Source: an uncultured Treponema sp. (GTDB lineage Bacteria > Spirochaetota > Spirochaetia > Treponematales > Treponemataceae). Taken from it: 64,000 nucleotides of DNA. Numbering within the stretch: the first letter of the stretch is position 1; each line of letters starts with the position of its first letter. Positions 35,236-44,240 of the stretch are shown piece after piece. Made by a program: the position numbers and the translations under genes. The stretch lies in NCBI GenBank assembly GCA_910584475.1, contig CAJUBD010000002.1, positions 124,001-188,000 of the forward strand. Direction: 5' to 3'. A model generated the notes under the pieces. It did not search any database. It was given only the letters and a program-made list of their open reading frames with translations, and was not told where the DNA came from.

Positions 35236-35619
35236 CTACTTTTCCACATCATACGGCCATGTTGTGATTCCGCCGAATTCAAGAATGTTTTTAAATCCCA
35301 TATCCGCCAAATGCCGTGCCGCAATTTTGCTTCTGCGCCCTGAGCGGCAATAAATCAAGACCATCTGATTTTTGTCTTTGAGTTCTTTCGGCGGCGTGTC
35401 GCTCGCGGTTATTTCTTCCACCGGAATACAAATGCTATTCGGGATATGTTCAGCCACGAATTCCTGCTTTGTGCGCACATCTAAAATAACTATGTTTTTT
35501 TGTGAATCAATTATGGATTTTGCTTGTTCCTGCGTGATTTGTTTGTAGCCCATATTTCGTCCTTGCGCAAAAAGCGCAAATGCGATCAATGATAAAAATA
35601 CAGTCGCGAATCTTCTCAT
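35236..35619 (-). CDS. Exported rhodanese-like sulfurtransferase
   Basis: This 127-residue single rhodanese domain has a signal peptide (ending ALFAQG). The active-site loop CRSGRRS holds the catalytic cysteine, and the ends DVRTKQEF and GGITTWPYDVE are typical. It acts in the periplasm, possibly handling sulfane sulfur or thiol oxidants. A TTGATT-N17-TATACT promoter sits eight bases before the ATG. Confidence 0.88.
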   Translation of the reverse strand: MRRFATVFLSLIAFALFAQGRNMGYKQITQEQAKSIIDSQKNIVILDVRTKQEFVAEHIPNSICIPVEEITASDTPPKELKDKNQMVLIYCRSGRRSKIAARHLADMGFKNILEFGGITTWPYDVEK

Positions 35620-35627
35620 ATAGTCTT

Positions 35628-35656
35628 AGTATAACGAAATTTTTTCTTTTAATCAA
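35628..35656 (-). promoter_or_regulatory. Short-leader promoter of the rhodanese gene
   Basis: TTGATT (35651-35656), 17 bases and TATACT (35628-35633) on the minus strand, eight bases from the ATG. Confidence 0.6.
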
Positions 35657-35719
35657 CGCTGAAACAATATGTTATGTCGAAATTTTCTTTACTTAAGGAT
35701 GCCACGCTTCGCGAAAACC

Positions 35720-36520
35720 CTATCCCGCCAAAAATACTGTTCCGCGCCCCGTGCCGTTTGCGAGATTGTCAAGGATATTTTCTTTCGCGCCGTTCGCGAC
35801 GATTACGGGGATGCCATAAGGCGAGCATTTTCGTGCGGCGCCTATTTTGGAGGCGATTCCGCCTGTGCCGAACGATGACGTTCCTCCGATTTTTATAGAT
35901 GCCAAAAGTTCTTCTACATTGGAAACGGTTTCGATGAACTGCGCGTCGCTTTCGGTTTTGGGGTTTGCCGAAAAGATTCCGTCGATGTCGCTGAAAAGGA
36001 CTAGCAAATCCGCGCTCCACAAAATGGCTGTGAGCGCGCTCAAGTTGTCGTTGTCTCCGATGGAGTCTTCTTCGAACGATACCGAATCGTTCTCGTTTAT
36101 TATCGGCACCACGCCTTCGTCAACCAATGTGAAAAGCGTGTTGCGGATATTGAGCGTGTGCAAATTATTTTCGAAATCTTCTTTCGTAAAGAGCAGTTGC
36201 CCGATGTGCAAGTCGCTTTCCGCGAATGCTTTCCGCCATTGCGACATCAGTTCCACTTGGCCGATTGCGCACAATGCCTGGCGATAGTGCACGTCCTTTT
36301 TCCTCGCCCATTCTTTGAGTGTGCTCACGCCGCTCACTTGCGCACCTGATGAAACTACGACGATTTGCTTTCCACGTTCCATCAAGTTTTTGCATTGCCG
36401 CGCGAAGGATTTCATAAAGTCTGTGTTTTGCGTTCCGTCACTTTTTGCGAGCGTGTTGCTTCCGATCTTGATTACGATTTTTCGTGAGCCATCTATCAGG
36501 CGTTGAATTTGTTCGCTCAT
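35720..36520 (-). CDS. proB: Glutamate 5-kinase
   Basis: The 266-residue enzyme phosphorylates L-glutamate in the first step of proline synthesis. The amino-acid kinase fold shows KIGSNTLAKSDGT at the nucleotide site, VSSGAQVSGV and NENDSVSFEEDSIGDND. The C-terminal PUA domain of longer ProB enzymes is absent, so it is the short type. AGGA precedes the ATG next to a repeat module. proA is found 4 kb downstream. Confidence 0.95.
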   Translation of the reverse strand: MSEQIQRLIDGSRKIVIKIGSNTLAKSDGTQNTDFMKSFARQCKNLMERGKQIVVVSSGAQVSGVSTLKEWARKKDVHYRQALCAIGQVELMSQWRKAFAESDLHIGQLLFTKEDFENNLHTLNIRNTLFTLVDEGVVPIINENDSVSFEEDSIGDNDNLSALTAILWSADLLVLFSDIDGIFSANPKTESDAQFIETVSNVEELLASIKIGGTSSFGTGGIASKIGAARKCSPYGIPVIVANGAKENILDNLANGTGRGTVFLAG

Positions 36521-36530
36521 TTTTTTTCCT

Positions 36531-36686
36531 AATTAAAAAGTCAAGAACGATTTTGGCTAGAAACTTCGTTGCCAATACAAAATCGCGATTGACTTTTAGC
36601 CTGTGCGCCAATAACGCACACATGTAAAATAAAGTAAGTTTCCAACGGAAACTTTGCATTAAAAAAGTGCTGCTCTTTTTTAATAA
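36531..36686 (-). repeat. SD-bounded palindromic module before proB
   Basis: The module ends in TTGACTTTTTA just before the proB ribosome binding site. It contains the AAGTTTCC/GGAAACTT palindrome and a GTGCG-(7)-CGCAC hairpin, like the argF and ABC ATPase modules. It lies where the leader of proB would be. Confidence 0.6.
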
Positions 36687-36929
36687 CTCTTTCTTTGGGC
36701 GTTACCGCGCAAAGCCTATGGCTTGCGCGGTCGGGCTATTCGCGGTTCCGTTCGCCTCGCTCTCTCCATTGCTCCACTTCGTTCCGCAACAGCCTACGGC
36801 ATGCCGCTACTATCCCTAACGCGAGTTTTTGCGCCAGCAAAACGAGCGTGCGTTCAATAATTTCTACTTAAGGAAACGACGGGCTTGCCCCGACGTATCC
36901 CTAACGCGAGCCTTCGTAAAAATATCAGT
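36687..36929. repeat. Dispersed repeat, copy 2
   Basis: Together with the proB module, this fills the 592 bases between proB and argF, where no gene is seen. Bases 36812-36864 are the reverse complement of 25541-25593, and the surrounding TGGGCGTTACC and GGTCGGGCT blocks recur near putP in the same order. Confidence 0.75.
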
Positions 36930-37110
36930 CGCGCAAACAAGACAAAACTCGAGCTACGATTCAATTCGCCACAAAACGGCAAATTGGAAAATGCCACTGC
37001 GAGTTTTGTCGCTTTTCACGAAGCGGTAAGGTGGCGTTTTGCCACCGACAAATGTAGCCGCGCAAACAAGACAAAACTCGAGCTACGATTTAATTTGCTA
37101 CAAAGTAGCA
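36930..37110. repeat. Two direct repeats downstream of argF
   Basis: CGCGCAAACAAGACAAAAC followed by TCGAGCTACGATT occurs at about 36932 and again at about 37062. The second copy continues into the long hairpin at the argF stop codon. Confidence 0.65.
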
Positions 37111-37123
37111 AATTAAATCGTAG
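37083..37123. terminator. 19-bp-arm hairpin across the argF stop codon
   Basis: The arms at 37083-37101 and 37105-37123 are perfect reverse complements with an AAA loop. The argF stop TAA lies within one arm. There is no T run, so it may serve 3' end stabilisation rather than classical termination. Confidence 0.65.
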
Positions 37124-38102
37124 CAGCTATAACAGCCTTGATTGTGTGCATTCGATTTTCCGCTTCATCGAATACGACTGACTGCGCGGATTCAAAAACT
37201 TCGTTCGTCACTTCCATTTCCGTGATGCCGAATTTCTTGCTGATTTCTTTTCCAATTTCCGTGTTCAAATCATGGAACGAAGGAAGGTCGTGCATGAAAA
37301 TCGCACTCGGCTTTGCGAGAGCCATAATTTTTTTTGTCACCTGATATGGTTTGAGGTCGGTAATTCGTTGCGCCCAAATTTCGTCGCTTTCGCCCATGCT
37401 CACCCAAACATCAGTGTAAATAATGTCCGCGCCGCTCGCCGCATTTTCGATATTTTCTTCAAGCGAAATCGAGCCGCCGCTTTCCTCGCACCATGGCTGG
37501 CAATCTAGCAAAAGTTTTTCCTCGGGAAAATATTTCTTGTTCGTGCACAAAACCAAATCCAGCCCGAGTTTGGCGCATACGATGCAAAGTGAGTTGCCGA
37601 TGTTGTAGCGGGCATCGCCGAAATAGACGAGCTTCAATCCTTTGAGTGCGCCGAGTTTTTCTCGAATGGTCAACATATCGGCAAGCATTTGCGTGGGATG
37701 GTATTCGTTGGTGAGTCCGTTCCAAACCGGCACTGTGGAATGTCGCGCCAATTCCTCCACGATTTCCTGCCCATAGCCGCGATATTCAATTCCGTCGAAC
37801 ATTCTGCAAAGAACACGCGCCGTGTCCGCGATGCTTTCTTTTTTTCCGATTTGAGAACCGTCCGACAAATATGTCGTGGAAATTCCCAAATCGTGCGCCG
37901 CCACTTCAAACGAGCAACGCGTGCGCGTGCTCGTCTTTTCAAAAATCAACGCGATATTTTTTCCGCGAAAATTTTCTATTTGAACGCCGTTGCGTTTTGC
38001 CTGCTTCAATTCCGCCGCCAAATCCAAAAGCTGAACAATTTCTTGCGCCGAAAAATCACGCAACGTGAGAAAATCTCTTCCTTTCAAAAAACTCAAATTC
38101 AT
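37113..38102 (-). CDS. argF: Ornithine carbamoyltransferase
   Basis: This 329-residue enzyme makes citrulline from ornithine and carbamoyl phosphate, or runs in reverse in arginine catabolism. The carbamoyl-phosphate site STRTRCSFE is followed by a DLG(I/M)-type loop. HPTQMLADMLTI and the ornithine-site FMHDLPSFHD are present. The length is normal. It sits between proB and proA, so glutamate, proline and arginine metabolism are clustered. The ribosome binding site GGGAG ends a repeat module. Confidence 0.95.
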   Translation of the reverse strand: MNLSFLKGRDFLTLRDFSAQEIVQLLDLAAELKQAKRNGVQIENFRGKNIALIFEKTSTRTRCSFEVAAHDLGISTTYLSDGSQIGKKESIADTARVLCRMFDGIEYRGYGQEIVEELARHSTVPVWNGLTNEYHPTQMLADMLTIREKLGALKGLKLVYFGDARYNIGNSLCIVCAKLGLDLVLCTNKKYFPEEKLLLDCQPWCEESGGSISLEENIENAASGADIIYTDVWVSMGESDEIWAQRITDLKPYQVTKKIMALAKPSAIFMHDLPSFHDLNTEIGKEISKKFGITEMEVTNEVFESAQSVVFDEAENRMHTIKAVIAATI

Positions 38103-38114
38103 AATATTTCTCCC

Positions 38115-38298
38115 ATAAAAAAGTCAAAAAGAAAGTTTGAACTTTCCCCTTGAATTTTTAAGCTGCTTCGCAATGAAATGATTCGCAACGAGCATCTAGG
38201 GCGAAGCTTCAAGGTAAGCAGCAGTTGATAGTCAAGTTTCCAACGGAAACTTGACATGATAAAAGTGCCGCGCCATTTGTGCGGTACTTTTATCATAA
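38115..38298 (-). repeat. SD-bounded palindromic module before argF
   Basis: The 184-base module lies between GGGAG at 38299-38303 and GGGAG at 38110-38114. It carries the CCGC-(9)-GCGG hairpin with ATGGC core, the AAGTTTCC/GGAAACTT palindrome, a GAAGC/GCTTC pairing and the terminal TTGACTTTTTTA. Confidence 0.7.
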
Positions 38299-38319
38299 CT
38301 CCCTAATTAAAATATTTTA

Positions 38320-39183
38320 TCACATTTTCAGAATCCCATTTGCGTATTCTGAAAGTTCTGCCGTGTCAAATTTTGTTGGGCGCAATGTTTTAAAACCATT
38401 GTATGAACTGAAGCCCAACATAAGTGTAGCCGCAGCGAACGAAGAGTTTTTGTCATTGCCGCCTATAATTTTTGAAATTGCCGCAAGCTCGGAAAAAGCG
38501 GTGTCACTTTTTATAAGCGTTTCTCCGTTTCTTTCTATTATGTTTTGAATTGTTTCAGGTAAAATTTTGCAGATTTTAAAAAACGCATTTTCATCGCCCG
38601 TAACAATTTCAAAAAACTTATCAATGCTCACGCGACGAATTTTTTTGTGACCAACTTTCTTGCCATCAACGCTCGTCTGCCATTTGATATTTTGCGAACG
38701 TTTCGCAATCGCTTCTACCAAAAAACAAACACAGTCATCATCAGATAAAAGCTGGTTTTGCATTTTAATGTAAATTTTTTGCAATGCGGCGGAATTCATC
38801 GTGTTGTGTTTGTTCTTCATTTCAACATAAATCGTGCTGACAGTCTCGCCATCAATTTTAATCTTATGCGGATTTCGAAAAATCACATCCCAGCCTTCAT
38901 TCGGAACTTCGCAACCTTTGATGTAGTTGAAAAAATTTTGATGAAAGTAGCCGATTGAATTGTTGTTCGACTTGTCGCGCTGTCGGAAAATTTCGCTTTT
39001 GATAATTTCTTCCCAAGACATTTTGTAAACCGATTTGTCAAAAACCATTTTTATTGGATCGATGATGTTTTTGTTGAGTTTTTCCAAATCGAACGGTTCA
39101 AGATTTTCGCCATATTTTAAAATCGTTTGACAAACATGAGTTTCAAAATTTTGCTCGCTGATGAAATTTAAATTCCACTTCAT
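38320..39183 (-). CDS. Type II restriction endonuclease, Eco47II/Sau96I family
   Basis: The 287-residue enzyme belongs to the Eco47II family, whose members cut GGNCC. The PD-(D/E)xK-like site is GWDVIF followed by EMKNKHNTMN. The end contains the GFSSYNGFKTLRP motif. Its ATG overlaps the methyltransferase stop codon (ATGA), so the nuclease is translated after the protecting methylase. It lies in an otherwise conserved arginine-proline cluster and is probably acquired. Confidence 0.88.
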   Translation of the reverse strand: MKWNLNFISEQNFETHVCQTILKYGENLEPFDLEKLNKNIIDPIKMVFDKSVYKMSWEEIIKSEIFRQRDKSNNNSIGYFHQNFFNYIKGCEVPNEGWDVIFRNPHKIKIDGETVSTIYVEMKNKHNTMNSAALQKIYIKMQNQLLSDDDCVCFLVEAIAKRSQNIKWQTSVDGKKVGHKKIRRVSIDKFFEIVTGDENAFFKICKILPETIQNIIERNGETLIKSDTAFSELAAISKIIGGNDKNSSFAAATLMLGFSSYNGFKTLRPTKFDTAELSEYANGILKM

Positions 39184-40298
39184 GCATTTTTCTCCACATT
39201 TGAAAGCGCGGCAAAAATCTGTGCGGCAATTTCATGCGCAAGGTTCACAGGAACGGCATTTCCCACTTGCTTATACTGTTCGCCTATGCTTCCGCAGAAT
39301 TCCCAATCGTCAGGAAAAGATTGAATCCTCGCGTTTTCGCGAACGGTGAACGGACGAGTTTCCAAAGGATGGCAACGTTCAGTTTGCTTTTGCGATGGAG
39401 ATGTGAGGACTGCAAGCGAAGGCTCGTCCATAGAAAGCCGCCTCAAAATTCCCGTGCGTCCGCCATCCATTTTCCAACACGATTTCATATAATCTTTTGC
39501 CAAATTTTCATCGATGTCGCGCCAATATCCGCCGGGCGGAACCAACTCAAATAATTTACTTTTTTTTTCTCCATATTCAACGCCGGCACTCTGTGGAACA
39601 TTTTGCAAAACATCGCGCAAAACAGGCTTGTATTCGTGCGGGGATGGGAATTCAAAATTAAGAAAATTCGTCAAATCATTTCTTATGCCAATCGTAATCA
39701 GCCGCTCGCGTTTTTGTGCTACGCCATAATCCCAAGCGTTCATAATTTGTTTTTGAATTGAATATCCTGCCGATTCAAAAACATTGAGCATCGTTTTGTA
39801 TGTGCGACCTTTATCATGCGTCAAAAGCCCCCGGACATTTTCAAACAGAAATATTTTCGGCTGAAGCTTTTGTAAAAACAAAGCGTAATGATAAAAAAGC
39901 GTTCCGCGAGTGTCGTCAAATCCAAGTCGCTTTCCTGCATAGGAAAACGACTGGCAAGGTGCGCCACCTGAAAGCAAATCCAATTCACCCTTTTTTAGCG
40001 AAAAATAGTTTTCAAGGTCAAGGCAAGAAATATTCGCAATGTCATCGTTTATCACGTTCCATTCAGGGCGATTTTTTTTGAGAGTTTCGGAAGCGGTCTT
40101 GTCAAATTCAATCAAAGCAATAGTGTCAAAGCCCGCCTTTTCGATGCCAAGCGCAAGTCCGCCAGCACCCGCAAAAAGTTCAATGGCAACAGGTGATTTT
40201 TTCGTCCAAGCCGATTTTTTCTCCGCAACTTTTGGACACGCCAAAAGATTTTTTCGAGGAAAGTCGTTTTTTTTGAGATGCAAATTTGTTGCCATCAT
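39180..40298 (-). CDS. DNA (cytosine-5) methyltransferase
   Basis: This 372-residue m5C methylase protects the site of its neighbour, probably GGNCC. SAM motif I is ELFAGAGGLALGIEKAG, the catalytic cysteine is in GGAPCQSFSYAGKR (motif IV), and motif VI is FENVRGL. QVGNAVPV marks motif X. The ATG at 40298 is followed by a second ATG. No clear ribosome binding site exists and a possible -10 box (TAAAGT) lies six bases upstream. Confidence 0.93.
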   Translation of the reverse strand: MMATNLHLKKNDFPRKNLLACPKVAEKKSAWTKKSPVAIELFAGAGGLALGIEKAGFDTIALIEFDKTASETLKKNRPEWNVINDDIANISCLDLENYFSLKKGELDLLSGGAPCQSFSYAGKRLGFDDTRGTLFYHYALFLQKLQPKIFLFENVRGLLTHDKGRTYKTMLNVFESAGYSIQKQIMNAWDYGVAQKRERLITIGIRNDLTNFLNFEFPSPHEYKPVLRDVLQNVPQSAGVEYGEKKSKLFELVPPGGYWRDIDENLAKDYMKSCWKMDGGRTGILRRLSMDEPSLAVLTSPSQKQTERCHPLETRPFTVRENARIQSFPDDWEFCGSIGEQYKQVGNAVPVNLAHEIAAQIFAALSNVEKNA

Positions 40299-40471
40299 AA
40301 AAGTACTTTATCACAAATTTAAAAAAAATTCTAGTGTGTATTTTTTTCAGACGGGGGTTCTAAAAGTTGATGGTGGAATTGAAAGAAACTCAACTTTCCC
40401 AGAAGTCGCAACCTGCGGTTGCTTAACGAGTTTGCGCAAAGCGCAAACTCGCACTGTTCACTATATAATTG

Positions 40472-41749
40472 CTAATTTCTAATCTGCCCGTCTCCATCAA
40501 TCAAATATTTCGTCGTCGTCAAAGCTTCAAGTCCCATCGGGCCGCGCGCGTGCAATTTTTGCGTGCTGATTCCGAGTTCTGCACCAAAGCCGAATTCGCC
40601 GCCGTCGGTAAAACGTGTGGAAGAATTCACATAGACGCAGGCCGCGTCGATTCTTTGTTGAAACGTCCGCGCATGCTCGCGGCTTTTGGTGACTATGCAT
40701 TCGGAATGCTTCGTGTTGTGCGCGTTGATGTATTCGATTGCGTCCTCCAAAGATTCCGCCGATTTGACCAAACATTCGTAGTCCAAAAATTCATTGCCAA
40801 AATCTTTACTCTTCGCAGGAACAACGCATTCGCGTCCAGCCTTTTTCGCCGAATCGTTTAAAATTGAAAAACATTTTTCGTCCGCGTGGATTTTCACGCG
40901 CCCTGAAAATTTTCCTTCGAGCAGAGGTAGGAATTCTTGCAAAATATTTTTGTGCACCAAAATCGCTTCAATTGAATTGCAAACCCCCGGCCGCTGGATT
41001 TTCGCGTTTTCTGCAATTCGCGTCGCCATTTGCAAATCCGCATCTTCGTCCACAAAAAGATGGCACACGCCACTTCCAGTTTCGATGACAGGAATGCGCG
41101 CGTTTTGCACCACATTGGCAATCAGGTTTTTTCCGCCGCGCGGAAGAACGATGTCTATCAAGCCGCGCGCATTCAAAATTTTTTCCACGTCATCGTGCGA
41201 AGTACTTTGCAAAAGTTCAATCGCTTCTGGAATTCCATCGCAAGAATTTTGCAAGCCTTCTTTTATTGCCGCGCAAAGCGCATTGTTAGAATTCAGCGCG
41301 GCGGAAGAGCCGCGAAGCAAAATCGAATTTCCGCTTTTGTAGGCAAGGCAAAATGCGTCCACAGTAACATTCGGGCGCGACTCGTAAATTATGCAAACCA
41401 CGCCGAGCGGAACGCGCACTTGCTTTATTTCCAGCGCGGCGGGCGTTTTCCAGCCAGTGACAATTTTTCCGATTGGATCTTCGCGCTCGACCACGATTTT
41501 TATTCCATCCAAAATCGCGACGATTTTTTTTTCATCCAAAGAAAGCCTGTCCACCAAGGCTTCGCTCATTCCATTTTCTTTCGCGCGTTCCACATCGATT
41601 TTGTTGGCGGCGAGAATTTTTTCCGAGTTTCTTTTTATAGAATCAAGCACGCAAAGCAACGCGGCATTTTTTTGCGAGGCATTTTGCAACTCGAGTTTTT
41701 GTTGAGCCGATTTCAGCGCAAGGCAAATGTCTTTCAATTCCAAATCCAA
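40472..41749 (-). CDS. proA: Gamma-glutamyl phosphate reductase
   Basis: The 425-residue NADPH-dependent enzyme makes glutamate semialdehyde in proline synthesis. Aldehyde-dehydrogenase-like motifs are seen: IYESRPNVTVDAF, LPRGGKNLI, the cysteine loop RPGVCNSIEAILVH and SSTRFTDGGEFGFG. GGAGG stands before the start. It belongs with proB, from which the argF gene and the restriction-modification pair now separate it. Confidence 0.96.
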   Translation of the reverse strand: MDLELKDICLALKSAQQKLELQNASQKNAALLCVLDSIKRNSEKILAANKIDVERAKENGMSEALVDRLSLDEKKIVAILDGIKIVVEREDPIGKIVTGWKTPAALEIKQVRVPLGVVCIIYESRPNVTVDAFCLAYKSGNSILLRGSSAALNSNNALCAAIKEGLQNSCDGIPEAIELLQSTSHDDVEKILNARGLIDIVLPRGGKNLIANVVQNARIPVIETGSGVCHLFVDEDADLQMATRIAENAKIQRPGVCNSIEAILVHKNILQEFLPLLEGKFSGRVKIHADEKCFSILNDSAKKAGRECVVPAKSKDFGNEFLDYECLVKSAESLEDAIEYINAHNTKHSECIVTKSREHARTFQQRIDAACVYVNSSTRFTDGGEFGFGAELGISTQKLHARGPMGLEALTTTKYLIDGDGQIRN

Positions 41750-41764
41750 AATGAACCCCCTCCT

Positions 41765-41995
41765 TAATTTTTAACAGTGAAGAAAGTGTCAACTTTCGAA
41801 CTGTTAAAAAACGCGATTTTGCAACGAAGTGAAAAATCGTTAGCAAGCCAAAGGCTTGCGACTGAATAAACGAGTTTCTGAACAAAACTCGAAGTTAAAG
41901 TAAACGGCGCGAGTTTTTCGCAAAAGAAACAAGGTGAAAAACTCGTAAGCGAATCAAAGATTTGCGACACATTTCCGACGACAATTTTAAACATT
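41765..41995 (-). repeat. Palindrome-rich module before proA
   Basis: This intergenic stretch holds several short palindromes (CGAGTTTTTC and GAAAAACTCG, AAGCCTTTGGCTT). It shares GTCGTC-GGAAATGTGTCGC with 43975-43995 and CGATTTTTCACTTCGTTGC-type words with 4760-4800. It ends at the GGAGGGG of proA. Confidence 0.55.
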
Positions 41996-42838
41996 CTATT
42001 TTTCTTTTGTTCTATCATTTCGCCATGAAATGCGTATCGAACCGTGCGGGCAGATTTCCTCGCACTTGCCGCAGAGAATGCATTCGGCGGAGCGGGCGGT
42101 GGCAACGGGATTCACATCCATCGGGCAGACATTTTTACATGCGCCGCACTGTGTGCAAGTGGCGCGATTTATTTTTAAATGGCGAAAACTTACCTTGTTC
42201 AAAATGCCATAAAGGGCGCCAAGCGGGCAAAGCGTCTTGCAAAAAAATCTGTGGATAAAAACGCACGATGCAAGAGTGCCAATCAAAATGCCGAGCTTTA
42301 GAAAAAAGAGCGCGCCCAAAGCGCCGCGCAATTCCTGTCGAGCCGCGATGAGTGGAAGCCCGCCCTCGAAAAGTCCCGCGGGACATATATACTTGCAAAA
42401 CGCGGGGTCGCCAACTCCTGTAAGGTGGGAGCTTGCGGCGGGCATTATCAAGACAAACACAAAGAGGACGATATATTTTATGGAGCGAAAGAATTTCGGC
42501 AGACGGATTTTTGGAGAGGGAATTTTGTGAATGAGTTCCTGCAACAATCCGAACGGACACAAGAACGCGCACACCGTCCGACCAATCAAAACACCAATCG
42601 CAAGAATGATTCCCATCGCATAAAAACTGAATGAAAACTGAAACGAGCCTCCCACCGCCTGCATTGCTCCGATGGGGCAGGAAAAAATCGCCGCAGGACA
42701 GGAATAGCAGTTCAAGCCCGGCGCGCAAAAATTCTTCCATTTGCCTGTGTAGATTTTTCCCGAGAAAAAATTCTGCACCTGCGGATTGCAAAAACCAAAC
42801 GCCGCGATTTGTATGAGTTTTCGTTTTACGGGATTCAT
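41996..42838 (-). CDS. NapH-like 4Fe-4S membrane protein
   Basis: The 280-residue protein has four or five membrane helices and, at the N-terminus, a CAPGLNCYSCP cluster. CPFGLLQEL and CPLGALYG are NapH/CcoG-like motifs. The end has two ferredoxin-type clusters, CTQCGACKNVCPMDV and CILCGKCEEICPHG. It should pass electrons across the membrane. Its neighbours are a CxxC mini-protein and a TlpA-type thioredoxin, so it probably reduces a periplasmic thiol partner. The start at 42838 is inferred from homology. A TTG farther up is possible. Confidence 0.85.
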   Translation of the reverse strand: MNPVKRKLIQIAAFGFCNPQVQNFFSGKIYTGKWKNFCAPGLNCYSCPAAIFSCPIGAMQAVGGSFQFSFSFYAMGIILAIGVLIGRTVCAFLCPFGLLQELIHKIPSPKIRLPKFFRSIKYIVLFVFVLIMPAASSHLTGVGDPAFCKYICPAGLFEGGLPLIAARQELRGALGALFFLKLGILIGTLASCVFIHRFFCKTLCPLGALYGILNKVSFRHLKINRATCTQCGACKNVCPMDVNPVATARSAECILCGKCEEICPHGSIRISWRNDRTKEK

Positions 42839-42912
42839 TTTTACTTTTGAAAAGGTTTTTGAAAGTCGTGCCACTTTGTCCTCGCGCAATCAGAAATTTC
42901 TACTCGAGCCTT

Positions 42913-43191
42913 CTAGCCAAGCCCAATGCATTCCATGCAGATTCGCACGGCTTTTTGCAGAATGAGGGAGACCTCGCCGCGCATAATGCCAATGGCGACG
43001 AACGCCGCCGCAATGCCCAAAAGCGCGATTTTAAAGAGATTTTTCTGAACCAAATTCAAACGGAAACAGTGCCTGTTGTCGTTCACCGTCACTGTGAATG
43101 TGGTTTGCAATCCATTCTCTGATTTCGGCACAGAAGATTTTTGTCCGTTGAAACCTTCTGTCTTTATCGTCTCCCTAAATTCGCCCTGCAT
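42913..43191 (-). CDS. CD1871A-family CxxC membrane protein with long N-terminus
   Basis: The 92-residue product ends in a membrane helix followed by RGEVSLILQKAVRICMECIGLG, the conserved CxxC tail of the small CD1871A family. Normal members have about 40 to 50 residues. Here a soluble, basic N-terminal part of about 55 residues precedes the helix. It lies between the TlpA and NapH-like genes, so it probably links them. The exact start is uncertain (43191 or 43278). Confidence 0.7.
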   Translation of the reverse strand: MQGEFRETIKTEGFNGQKSSVPKSENGLQTTFTVTVNDNRHCFRLNLVQKNLFKIALLGIAAAFVAIGIMRGEVSLILQKAVRICMECIGLG

Positions 43192-43216
43192 TCCATTTGC
43201 ATTCGTGGAGTTGCCT

Positions 43217-43705
43217 TTATTTTTTCGCAAGATAGTCCTCGACCGCCTTTTTGTATTTATCCACTTGCGCGCCGACAATCATCTCCCCCACGATGTCGCC
43301 GTTTTTGTCAACAAGAAAAGTCGTGGGGACGAACTGGATTCCGCTTAAAAGCGTCGCAAGGCTTGTGCCCGCCACGATGTTCGTGAAAGTCGCGCCCGCC
43401 CTCTTGAGAATCGCCTTTGCGTTTGAAACGCCGCGCGAATCGCCTGTGGAATTCACATCACACACAATCCCGATAATCCGCACATTCTCAGGCATGGATT
43501 TCTGCCACGCGGCGAGCTCCGGCATTTCGCGGATGCACGGCGGACAAAATGTCCCCCACACATTCACAACCGTGACATCGACCTCTGAAAAAATCGCGTC
43601 CGTAATGTTATTTCCGTCAAGGTCGGTGGAGGAAAAGGAAACATTTTGGGCGAACAACGCCGTCGCCGCGCAAAACAATGTGATTGAAAGAAAAAACTGT
43701 TTCAT
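43217..43705 (-). CDS. TlpA/ResA-type thioredoxin-fold protein
   Basis: This 162-residue exported protein has a signal peptide (ending ALFAQN) and a thioredoxin fold with the redox motif WGTFCPPCI. VPTTFLVDKNG contains the cis-proline. It should reduce disulfides in the periplasm. The two redox genes behind it supply electrons. Confidence 0.92.
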   Translation of the reverse strand: MKQFFLSITLFCAATALFAQNVSFSSTDLDGNNITDAIFSEVDVTVVNVWGTFCPPCIREMPELAAWQKSMPENVRIIGIVCDVNSTGDSRGVSNAKAILKRAGATFTNIVAGTSLATLLSGIQFVPTTFLVDKNGDIVGEMIVGAQVDKYKKAVEDYLAKK

Positions 43706-44240
43706 ACTACTATGTTAAAATAAATTGATGAAAAATGCAAGGTGTGGAACATATCCTCTCTCTGTGAAAACAACCAGCACACATAAAAGGGGAAAAGCCT
43801 TTCCCCTAGGTTCAGCCGTTCGCTTCGCTCCCGTCTTCACCATACCCCATTCCAGCGGGGGGCTGAACACAAACATTTATCAAAATCGGTTTCAAAATCA
43901 TTCTGCCCGTTGAATGCCCGCCCCCCGCAACGCCCCCGTTCTCGTTTATGACAACTTTTATAGAAGGTTTGAAATTGTCGTCAGAAATGTGTCGCAGACC
44001 AAAGAGTGTGCATCGCAAATCTTTGGTCTGCTTACGAGTTTTTCGCCTTGTTTTTTTTGAGAAAAACTCGCGCCGCAAACTTTAACTTCGAGTTTGCTGC
44101 ACAAACTCGTTTGTTTGTCATTGTCGGGCTTGACCCGACAATCTATTTTGTACTTGTTCGCAACGCAACAAGTTGCTAACGCGGGCAAATTAAGTTCCTC
44201 GGAAACTGAAGTTTCCTGCGATGTTAAAAAATAACGAACT
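43706..44240. other. Intergenic stretch with module-type repeats
   Basis: No intact gene is seen. The part from about 43960 has words of the intergenic modules (GTCGTCAGAAATGTGTCGC, GAGTTTTTCGCCTTG, GAGTTTGCTGCACAAACTCG, GGAAACTGAAGTTTCC). G6 and C6 runs occur at about 43857 and 43920. Confidence 0.5.
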
